Assembly: GCF_041381155.1 (NCBI RefSeq)
Contig: NC_091134.1
Coordinates: forward strand, 2,352,001-2,416,000
Length of the DNA stretch: 64,000 bases
Direction of reading: 5' to 3'
Source: Argopecten irradians
Lineage: Eukaryota; Mollusca; Bivalvia; Pectinida; Pectinidae
In this document: positions 36,401 to 45,321 of the stretch, in pieces
Layout: each line of letters begins with the position of its first letter
Position numbering within the stretch: position 1 is the first letter of the stretch
Program-made: the position numbers and the translations under genes
The notes under the pieces: model-generated
Database searches by the model: none
The model's input: only the letters and a program-made list of their open reading frames with translations
What the model was told of the DNA's origin: nothing

Positions 36401-39400
36401 TTTAATTCCGGGTGAATACTTAGTATTACATGAAAATGTAATTTTCATACAAATGATCCTTTTTTTAGATCTGCTGCCTTATATATCAAGTTTCACGTGA
36501 AAGCATGTCATGTCGGCTTCAGTACAGACTGGTGACATATAACTTCAAATTAAAAAAAACCCCGCTAATTAGATGTCTTTGAGTTATTTTTCTAATTCCT
36601 TTATATATATATTGTATATTTCTTTCTATAGGTTATATTGGGAATACTTTGTCCACCGTGTATTGCCTTCCTAGAATTCAAGAGTAAAGAGGAACTGAAG
36701 TTGATGCCTCAGACGCTTGAGGAACATTTGAACCAGCTGCAGGCCCAAGGTATACAGGAGAGGTGCATGTCTATTAGTGAAGATTTCGGAACCATTAACG
36801 AGGTAGGGGCACTTTACCAGCTAATTATTTAATTTATCACGGAAACGCCATTTAAATACACGATTGGTGGAGTTTTCTGACTTCATATGGAGACTTTACC
36901 AAATATTGAGAATCATAATATTAGATTTTTTCTTCGTCTTTACCTAAAATAAATCAATTAATAAAGAAATTGCAAACCTTTTTAAATTCAAATGAAGATA
37001 TATGAGAATTATAATGATAATTATATATTTATATTGTTACTATAAAGTTCAAATGAAAATGATTGTAAATTAAACTATTTCGTCGAATTATCATAGAAAA
37101 ATATTGTATTGCTGTTGTCATTTGCCGATTTGTAAAGAAATATAACGTTTCTTTATGTACGTATATGATATGAAATGGTGTTTGTATCGAATTGTTATCA
37201 ACATGCTACGATAAAAATAGATTGAGTAATCTAACAAATTATGAACTTCCATGATATAAAATGTTGTTTTTATTACACTACATTTAATATAAAATCATGA
37301 TAAAAACACACCAATGTCGTGATTTTAAACTCCAGGGTTACAGTAGTGAAGACAACACGGAGACTAGTTTCCAGAACACCCCCACCAGTCCCAATTTACC
37401 CACAAGTCCCTGCGTCAGCAACAACACCAGCTTCCACTTCGGCCATAACCCTCTGAGGCCGAACGAGTCTCTGACCACCACTGGGTCAGTATTTACAGAC
37501 AGTTCTAACGGGATCTTTTTCTCGGCCAAGAAGAAGAATAATCAGCTTCGATTTATAAGGAAAATGTATGAGTTTTACAACGCCCCGATCACAAAGTTCT
37601 GGATGTATGCTGTGAGTTATACAACAAAATTTCAATCAAATAGAATATCGTCATTTTACATATTTCTGATGTGTTGATCTTATTTTGTGCCGCGCATGAC
37701 AGTGCTACGATATATCACAACAAAATACATTTTATATTATTGGATTAACCTGACGTATTTTTTTCAGTCTTTTGTTAAATCTACATAGTTCATTACAGTT
37801 CTATCTTGTGGATATCTTAAATTATTAAATAAATATATTTGTATAATTATTTTAACTCTTTTCTCAGCCAAAATTTAACTCTTAAGTTGGACTGCAATTA
37901 CTGTATCGCATTTTATGTGATGTTAGCATAGCGAAATGTGTATAGGTTTATTTTGTGCGGGTAAATTAATTGTTTTAAATGATTTGTTGTTGTAGATGAC
38001 CTACATCCTATTCCTGATGTGCTATACGTATGTGGTACTGGTGAAGACTTACCCACAGCCCAAGTGGCAGGAATGGGTCGTCATGGTGTACATAGCTACC
38101 ACAGCCCTGGACAAAATCAGATTGGTAAGTCTCCCCTTCACAACTTTATAGGTACAATAGGCTTACATTGCTACCACAGCCCTGGACAAAATCAGATTGG
38201 TAAGTCTCCCCTCCATAACTTTATAGATGTATCAGGCTTACATTGCTACCACAGCCCTGGACAAAATCAGATTGGTAAGTCTCTCCCCTTCCACAACTTT
38301 ATAGGTGTATCAGGCTTACATTGCTACCACAGCCCTGGACAAAATCAGATTGGTAAGTCTCTCCTTCCACAACTTTATAGGTGTATCAGGCTTACATTGC
38401 TACCACAGCCCTGGACAAAATCAGATTGGTAAGTCTCTCCCTCCACAACTTTATAGATGTATCAGTCTTACATTGCTATCACAGCCCTAGACAAAATCAG
38501 ATTTGTAAGTCTCCCCTCAACAACTTTATAGGTACATTTCTGCATGTTTTTATTATCAGTTGGAGTTGAATAAACAAATAGTTAAATACAATAAGATCCC
38601 GTTTTTTAACAATTTCGAGAATCATATCTAAACGACCGTCCTAGTGATATAACATTACTTGCACATAACCCACGTACTTACAATTCGTTATGCGAGGATT
38701 AAAAAAAATTATATTCTATTTAGAAACTGTTAACCTAGTGGTTAAATATAATTCAAAATAACTCATTCAAAAGATATAGGTATTGCCTTTCAAAACTACA
38801 AATACATTATACCAATGCTTTGATCAAATAATATTATTTTTTGTTTCAGATAATTGCATCCGAGCCTGTGAACCTGCGGAAAAAACTGAATTTGTATTTT
38901 AGTCAGAAATGGAATATTTGGGATACCATGGCCTTGCTGACTTTCGCCATGGCCGTGACCTTACGATTTATACCCAGTGCCCTACGTGACGCGCGCGTGA
39001 TGTTTACCGTAAACATTGTGTTCTGGTACCCCAGGATTCTACAGATCTTAACTGTCAACAGGTACCTAGGACCGTACATCAAGATCATGGCCAAGCTGGT
39101 AAGGCAGCTTTATAATTTGACTTTTCTCTATAGATTAATAAATTAAGTCTCGTTACACCGCATTAAAATATAGACCTAAAGCAGACGTCTATTGACACAT
39201 GTTTTCAAAACTATGTTTTTTTTTCAAATTCAAATGCTGGCAATTTGCATTACGTATTTATGAATTTACATCATAGGACTACATAAAATGCAATTTGATA
39301 CGAATGGTATCAAGTATTATTTCTCACTGAATTCGTCTGATATCACACACCGCAATTCGTGTAATAATGAATATGTTATGAAAAGTATCTTTTTAACTTT

Positions 39401-42400
39401 AATGTATTTTCATTTGAATTTTGATGTAATGCGTATATCATTCTTGTTCTTCTTGTCCTTCAGTTCATTGACATGTGCTACTTTTGCGTCATCAAGTTCA
39501 TTGTGGTGATCACGTTTGGAATCGTCAGGCAGTCTATACATTTCCAAAATGAAGAACCCTCCTGGAAACTCGTGCGGAACGTTTTCTTCTACCCTTACTG
39601 GATGATCTACGGAGAATTGTTCGCACACGAAATCGACAGTAAGTAAAAAAAAATGACAAACGCAACGCTGATTTTAAGCATCAGCATATGTTTGTGTTGA
39701 ATCATATTTTGCGAAATATAAAATCTCAATATTGATAATTTTAATTCAGCACAATCTAATTGTTGAGAAATAATATATTATTTCAGCTTGCTACGATGAA
39801 GAAAATCACCCGAATGGCTGTACGTACGCTTCCTGGGTGGCTCCATCGTTCATGTGTCTCTACCTACTTCTGATTTACGTCCTTCTTGTCAACATGCTCA
39901 TCGCCAGATTCAAGTAAGGCAATATTACAGTTACGCAGTTTATAACACAACTGATTTATATTACATAAAACTTAATATAAGTAATTATTATACATGTAGT
40001 TCTTATAGTAATTTAATTAGTCGCAAAATTTTTAATTTGCGTCTTCAAATAGAACATTTTTTGGAATTACTTTTTTTTTACTTTGGCATGTTAATTCAAT
40101 TTCCATTACTCCTAGCATTATCGAGGATTCCAAAACATTTTGCAATGCAGACTATTTTTGAAGGTGGAGATACTATTTTTTTGTCTTTTGAGTAACCCAA
40201 TAATGTCGCTTCCAGAAATATGGATTGTGTAATTGTCTTGTATCTTGTTCTAGCGCCACCTTCATCGCCAATAACTCGTATGTGAAGGAGATTTGGAAGT
40301 TCCAGCAGTATATGCTTGTGATGAAATACAAGATGTGCCCAGTACTTCCACCGCCATTAGTTTTTATCAACCATATATTCCTCAGTATCAGATTCCTCGT
40401 CCGCTGTTGTAAGGGAACAGATGTCAAATACGAAAACGGGTTAAGTAAGTACGGTTTATCGGTTTAATTAGTGGTAATCTATTAGACCTACGCAGATACA
40501 ATTTGTTATGTTTAGGTGTTGGGTAGCGTTACTTCTTAAATTCTCTCAACATTATCATTCATCTCGCGTGATATCACTTAATGTACTTTCAAGTAACATG
40601 ATTTCGTAAAGGAATACCCAGGCAAAATATCTTAAGGTAAATTGTGATGAAGAAAATCTTCGTATGAAATTCAGCTCAATTTTAGGTGAATTTCATGTTT
40701 TTGACCTGAGTTTTTGTTCTTTTATTTGTTTGATTTGAAATTTACCATTTTGAAGTTTGCCTGTGTACCTGTCCAAAAATAGATATTGTCACTGATTTCA
40801 GAATACCTCTATCATATCATCCTAAGTTATAAATTTTATATCCAGTATGGAGTAATTTAAACGTTAGATTTATTTTACATGAACGTCCAACTTATCAACT
40901 AATGTCTAATGTGTAAGTTTCCATGATCAATCGTGTTATTCTTCCTCTTCGTTCTATGTTTTTATTTATTTTACAAACGCCATATTCTAAAACTAAATGA
41001 TAAATCAAAAATTAAATTACTAGAAACTGTCCATATGTCAAGTATTTCTCCTTGATATGACCTATTCTGCCTTGTCTTTACAGAGCTGTACCTGTCAGAT
41101 AAAGACAAGGAACACCTTCACGAGTTTGAATCGGAATGTGTCGAGGACTATTTCAGAGAAACAGAGATGAACTTCCGGTCGTCAGAAGAAGAAAGAATAC
41201 GTGTCATAGATGAGAGGTACGGACTTTAATTTCTTATCTATCTTCAAGGTAACAATATCTAAATTTAGTGACAAATTCATACGCTTATGGATGACTAATA
41301 TAAAAGGAATGGTGAAGAATGCTTGAACAATCAACATGATTTATCAGTGTCGGTTTAGATATCGTATGGCCAGTTATATTATCAGGTCAAAATGTTCACA
41401 ATTTTGGTTTTAAATTTGAGAGAATGTGAATAATAGCGACTTAAAATTTGGCTGTATATGGCTGTATATGAGTATTTATGATTTATTACTACTTAAAAAT
41501 CCGCGTATGATATTTGCACAACCACCCAAATGTCCCTCTAAATCGCGAAACTATCATCTCCGAAAAAATAACCAGCCATACGATATTTTAGAACGAGAAA
41601 GACTGATACGTGATGTACAAAATGCGTATATCACTGACAGAATCAATTGATGCTTTGTACTCGCTTTATTGTTATTATACGTTATTATTTATTGATGCTA
41701 TTGATTCTACTAGCGGATACCATAGCTTAACGTCTTCAGTTTTTCACAAGAATGGCCAGGATAAGAGTATCGTTTTAGAAAGAAGTTCTCGTTCTGAATA
41801 GTTTCATGTTTTATGTCTGCAGGACCGAGAAACTTAACCTTGGTATGGATGGTATAACACAGAAAGGCCAATCTATGACCTTGTCCTTACAAACAGCCAA
41901 CCAGCGGATGTCTCACCTTGAAGAAATATCCAACAAGACATCAGAAACGTTACAAGCCTTGCAGGCACTGCTAGACCTAGGAGTAAAGAGTATTGGTGCA
42001 AATGGCTTCGCGTCACGTGTAAGCAGTATCGAAAAGGCTTTAGCCAGCGAATCTGATAGTGAAAGCGACAACATCACGAAAAAAGACGAAAATGTGACAG
42101 TCAACTATGATTCAACTTCACCAAATAGATCATTGATGAGAAAAAGATCGGCAAAAACAAACCAGGAAAATAAATGTGACACCCAAGTTCAAAAGAAAGA
42201 GAGAAAAATTTCGATACACTCACTTCAGGAAAGTTACAAAATGTCGAACGGTAACGATAATAAAGACAGCAGCGCAGTCAAATATGATTCATCCGCACCA
42301 GATAGATCATTGGTGAAAGCAAGGACAAAATCAGAACTGGGGAATAATTTCGATATCCAAGTTCAAAAGAAGGGGAGAAAGATCTCGATACACTCACTTC

Positions 42401-42687
42401 AGGATTGTGACAAAATGCCGGGGGACAAGGAAGATGACAACAACACAGGCAAATATGATTCATCTTCACCCGACAGATCATTGACGAGACCAAGGACAAA
42501 ATCAGAACAGGATAATAACTTTGATATCCAAGTTCAAAAGAAGGGGAGAAAGATCTCGATACATGTTTTCAATACAACGGAGGAGGAGGAAGACGCACCA
42601 GAATCCAAGGACACGCCGATACCAACAACAGACGGAAGAAATAGTTTGACTACTACAGACTGTAGAGTCCGAAGGGTGTCAGCATGA
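30335..42687 (+). CDS. TRPM: TRPM (melastatin) cation channel, N-terminal region not found
   Basis: TRPM channels are tetrameric, mostly Ca/Mg-permeable cation channels. Sixteen exons join in phase to about 1079 residues. In order: the C-terminal half of the cytosolic melastatin region ([49 protein letters not shown]), S1-S6, pore [19 protein letters not shown] domain [17 protein letters not shown], the LPPPL motif, [10 protein letters not shown], a coiled coil, and a 57-residue unit repeated three times before the stop. There is no alpha-kinase or NUDT9 domain. The pore resembles the TRPM1/3/6/7 group (family knowledge). The SLOG/LSDAT half present in typical TRPMs was not found within 8 kb upstream, so the gene may be a short paralogue or have unrecognised 5' exons. 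Three introns carry tandem arrays anchored on splice junctions. Confidence 0.95.
31180..31668. repeat. 39-bp tandem array anchored on a splice acceptor
   Basis: About 12 units of 'tttctgtgtaggaaggtgta' plus 'tatttaccggtaattgttg'. They end at the true acceptor 'tttctgtgaag|gaggg' (31669). Each unit looks like acceptor, 18 open bases (EGVYLP) and a donor-like ccg|gtaat. The long minus-strand reading frame here is a by-product of the 39-bp period. Confidence 0.92.
31670..31804 (+). CDS. TRPM: TRPM exon B
   Basis: Forty-five codons, [19 protein letters not shown] to [13 protein letters not shown], a near-diagnostic TRPM segment. Confidence 0.97.
32099..32152 (+). CDS. TRPM: TRPM exon C
   Basis: [18 protein letters not shown], equivalent to 'GPTNPLFHLVRDVKQ' in relatives. 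Confidence 0.95.
33576..33707 (+). CDS. TRPM: TRPM exon D
   Basis: [19 protein letters not shown] and [15 protein letters not shown], matching 'LIDIGLVIEYLMGG.YR..YTRKRFR'. The exon end and its donor are copied in the array that follows. Confidence 0.97.
33694..34330. repeat. About 40-bp tandem array anchored on a splice donor
   Basis: About 14 units of 'taccacgccatcaaatgtaa' plus 'tgtaagtatttaatataaaa'. The unit is the last 21 coding bases of the exon ending at 33707 (YHAIKRN) plus its donor and the first intron bases. No unit has an upstream acceptor. Confidence 0.92.
34826..35002 (+). CDS. TRPM: TRPM exon E
   Basis: Encodes [19 protein letters not shown] and [15 protein letters not shown], matching 'FPYPLNELLIWA.LMKRQ.MA.FLWQHGEE.MAKA'. 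Confidence 0.96.
35369..35466 (+). CDS. TRPM: TRPM exon F
   Basis: [20 protein letters not shown] and the residues following. The conserved ALVA.K....MA.EA pattern is clear. Confidence 0.94.
35781..35969. mobile_element. MITE with 'ggcccagtttcat' type ends
   Basis: The left end 'ggccagtttcatgaacag' and right end 'atgtttatgaaactgggcc' are inverted repeats. The inner arms 'aattctccat.gaaaagcatt' also pair. It is about 189 bp, in a TRPM intron. Confidence 0.75.
36011..36239 (+). CDS. TRPM: TRPM exon G
   Basis: Encodes [28 protein letters not shown], and [18 protein letters not shown], all conserved in the pre-S1 melastatin region. Confidence 0.97.
36632..36802 (+). CDS. TRPM: TRPM exon H (pre-S1 segment)
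   Basis: Begins [19 protein letters not shown], matching 'VILSILVPPAILLLEYKTK'. A variable acidic linker follows. Confidence 0.96.
37336..37611 (+). CDS. TRPM: TRPM exon I (linker and start of S1)
   Basis: A Ser/Thr/Pro/Asn-rich linker is followed by [18 protein letters not shown], the conserved entrance to S1. The donor is gtgagt. Confidence 0.95.
37996..38124 (+). CDS. TRPM: TRPM exon J (S1-S2)
   Basis: [20 protein letters not shown] (S1), then [20 protein letters not shown] (S2). The last 36-39 bases and the donor are the template of the five-copy mini-exon array just downstream. Confidence 0.97.
38125..38540 (+). repeat. TRPM: Five tandem copies of a 39-nt mini-exon with splice sites
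   Basis: Copies lie at 38161-38199, 38236-38274, 38314-38352, 38390-38428 and 38466-38504, period 75-78. Copies 1-4 encode [13 protein letters not shown] exactly. Copy 5 encodes [13 protein letters not shown]. Each is preceded by AG (tag once, cag four times) and followed by gtaagt. At 39 nt each would be spliced in without shifting frame, adding a second copy of the S2 end. Whether any is used is unknown. Confidence 0.92.
38850..39098 (+). CDS. TRPM: TRPM exon K (S3-S4)
   Basis: Encodes [20 protein letters not shown] (S3) and [20 protein letters not shown] (S4 and linker). Confidence 0.97.
39464..39638 (+). CDS. TRPM: TRPM exon L (S5 and pore)
   Basis: S5 helix, then [20 protein letters not shown] and GELFAHEID. 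The pore-loop Glu of 'WMI(F/Y)GE' is present. Confidence 0.97.
39787..39913 (+). CDS. TRPM: TRPM exon M (S6)
   Basis: [19 protein letters not shown] with the paired outer-pore cysteines, then S6 [18 protein letters not shown]. Confidence 0.96.
40254..40444 (+). CDS. TRPM: TRPM exon N (TRP domain)
   Basis: [19 protein letters not shown] (TRP helix) and [14 protein letters not shown], both strongly conserved. Confidence 0.97.
41084..41216 (+). CDS. TRPM: TRPM exon O
   Basis: [20 protein letters not shown] and [14 protein letters not shown], matching the post-TRP linker of TRPM1/3/6/7. Confidence 0.96.
41823..42687 (+). CDS. TRPM: TRPM exon P (coiled coil, triple repeat, stop)
   Basis: A heptad-rich start ([20 protein letters not shown]) is the tetramer coiled coil of TRPMs. 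Three units then start near 42103, 42280 and 42451 with the pattern [29 protein letters not shown]. They are polar, with basic-Ser sites. Stop at 42685-42687. Confidence 0.95.
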
Positions 42688-43215
42688 AGTAGCTAACTCA
42701 ATGTATAATGAAGTGGTGGTAGATCCCTTTGAGCAAAGTTCATGCTGAGTCAAGGATGCATTTTTTATTCCAAGGGGGTGCGGAGTTTTACAAGGATAGC
42801 AGTTTCTTTGATGGACTAAAACCTGATCGGTTTATTTCTCTGTCACGTCCCTGTCCAATATGATGCACGTATTTCCTGAGGAATCTCTTACTCCCATGAA
42901 GAAGTTGCCTTTCATTGATAAAGTTGATTGAAATACTTGGTAGACGAGAATAGTGATTCAGTTTTCTAGACACAAACTTTACAAGAGGCCATAGGGATGA
43001 TTCATAATATAGAAATGACTAATCCTCAACTAAAAAAAGAAAATATAGCAATGAACAAGAAAAGCTTAAACACAGACTTCTGCAAATAATATTTTTCATC
43101 GACCTTCATTACGTCAAATATATTTCGGATGTCTTTATTCTAAATTGCATAAAATATTCTATTAAAAGCGATATAGATTAACATCTGTGATTAATATTTT
43201 ATTGATTATTACATA

Positions 43216-43221
43216 AATAAA
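43216..43221 (+). terminator. Possible poly(A) signal of TRPM gene
   Basis: AATAAA about 530 bases after the stop. An earlier variant hexamer could be used instead. Confidence 0.35.
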
Positions 43222-43279
43222 GGAACTTATGAAGGACGTAACCATCGAATCCTACAAGTGCTGTGACGTAATCCAGATT

Positions 43280-43436
43280 TACATACTAGATTTATCTGCA
43301 CTTCGGGAAGGTATCGATTGTGACGTATCTAATTCGTGCGCAAATATCACGTTGTTGTCTTTATGAATATGACGTTGTCGCCGTAAACCCACAACGTCAC
43401 ACACAATACCTACCAACAAGGGCAGATAATTATGTA
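43280..43436. mobile_element. MITE (family 1, copy B, opposite orientation)
   Basis: Read on the minus strand it has 'ataattatctgcccttg', 'ggtagg', TGACGT-rich interior, 'acaatcgatacc' and 'gcagataa' in the same order as the element at 764-934. Its terminal repeats are more diverged. Confidence 0.65.
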
Positions 43437-44149
43437 TTTCCAAATGTGGAATATAAAACCATTCAAAATAAATGCGTGTTTGATTAACACATTAAACTTT
43501 GAAAATTGTGTTAAAACTGAGAGAAACAAGTAAAATGTATAACGAAAAAAAAAGTTTAACCACATGGCATTGTTGATATAAAATGGATAATGTCGATGAT
43601 GATCAACCAAAGACAACGACGAAATGTTAGTTATCTTAACATAAAGATAAGTTTGACAATAAATTGACCAAATCAGTATTGTTTCCGTTTGCCAATGTTT
43701 GATTATTTCTACAAAGCTGTACCAGTGTTTATGGCTTTTAAATAAGTACCTTCAATCATTGTGTCTTTTACTACACATAGCTAGATGATACACAAATACG
43801 GAGAGCTTGGTTATAAATCAATATTATTTCCTATTGATATCTTACCTATTGATAAATGCGTACATTAAATACATAACTGTTGTATATAATTATTTGATGA
43901 TTTTTCTGTTTGATTTTGTGCATGTTGTATGTTTTATCAATAAAAGAAATATTGAAGAAAGTTATCAAATATTTCGAATTAATTATTGCATTCATATACT
44001 TACTTGATTTAAAATTAAGTCATTTGGCTAATTCCTATCCCTTATTTTATAAAAAAAGTCAAGTAATGTAGAAAGCCTTGCTGATTGGACCTATTGTATT
44101 TGCTGTGGCCGATTTTACGTCATGATAAAAGTATTCTGGCCTTTTAGCC

Positions 44150-44280
44150 CTAATTTGCTACCTCTGGGTTCGATACCACCGTTGCTCATTTGTCAGGTAC
44201 TGATAGTATGTCGGATGTCTTTTTACGGGTCATCCGGCTTCTCTCCACTTTCTAGGCAGATGGAATATCTAGACATATAT
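44150..44280 (+). mobile_element. SINE fragment (family S, diverged)
   Basis: 'ctctgggttcgatacca', 'caggtactgatagtatgtcg' and 'catccggcttctctccac' follow the order of the box B and body of the copies at 12512 and 55004. Confidence 0.5.
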
Positions 44281-45321
44281 ATGTACATGATTAAAAACCA
44301 TTTGGAGCGTCTTAAACAGTGTTGTAGTTGTAGAATGAATCATTTAAATAACACAGAAATTCAAAACATAAAATAACAAAATACATGTAATTATGAATCA
44401 TAGGCATAAACAATAGTTGTTTCGAGAGTGGTATAATAGCAAAATGGATTGCGTTCAGATATGAAAAATATCAGTGTTTGTTCACAACTCTGAAAATGTC
44501 GGTCTACAGTAAAGCAACATTTACTTCTTCAAACAATTATTTGACAAAACGTGACAGCATATTGACACTAGCCTTTAATGTATACAAAAGCGTTACACTA
44601 ACCGATACTATTTCACATCACAGAACCATGCACAGTGCATTCCTAATGTTTTTTAACAGTACGCCCATCACCAGCGTTTCCTCTAAACTATGCTAGACAG
44701 CTCTTCAAATGAGCTATTTACTCAACACTTGATCTACAAAGTGTCACAATTTTGTCGATATCTACTTTGGAATAAATACCATTGTATCGTCTAGATTTGC
44801 TATTTGTTCCAAGGATCTGTCTTCTGGTAGAAAATATGTCCATCCTTGTGCTGTATCTCTGGGTTTTGATACAAGATACATGTAAGTACTGCAGTCCATA
44901 ACTTATGAGTGAATAAGTCAGATTCAAAGCGACATGATGATTCCTTGAAATTAATGTTGAAAATTATACAAGACTATATGACGTACATTTCATTTAAAAT
45001 TTTCCCCATGATAAGGAATATGAAATATGACGAATAGAAACCTATGATTTACTAGCTAAAGTATCAGATGTTATTATTTTTTTCCTTAATGTAGTGTAAA
45101 AGTTCCAATTTAAAAAAAAACTCACAAAAGACGACTAAATTAAGGATGTATTTTTTCTACAATTATCTCAAATATTTGACTAAGTGTTAAAATAGTGTCG
45201 TGCAATTTTTGTAGATGTACATACTTACATAGGTTCACAAGTACGATGTGACTGGTAGTCTACCATGTATTCCGGGTGAACACCTCAGTAAAGTAACCAT
45301 GTTTAAATTTACCATTTTTCC

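Larger units (their letters stand above)
42688..45321. other. TRPM 3' region and intergenic DNA
   Basis: No gene was recognised. It holds the MITE at 43280 and the SINE fragment at 44150, listed separately. A signal-peptide exon for the downstream receptor could lie here but was not identified. Confidence 0.5.

Noticed and set aside
38019-38569. Plus-strand frames repeating [12 protein letters not shown] or similar
   Set aside because: Wrong frame over the mini-exon array. The TRPM frame reads [13 protein letters not shown].
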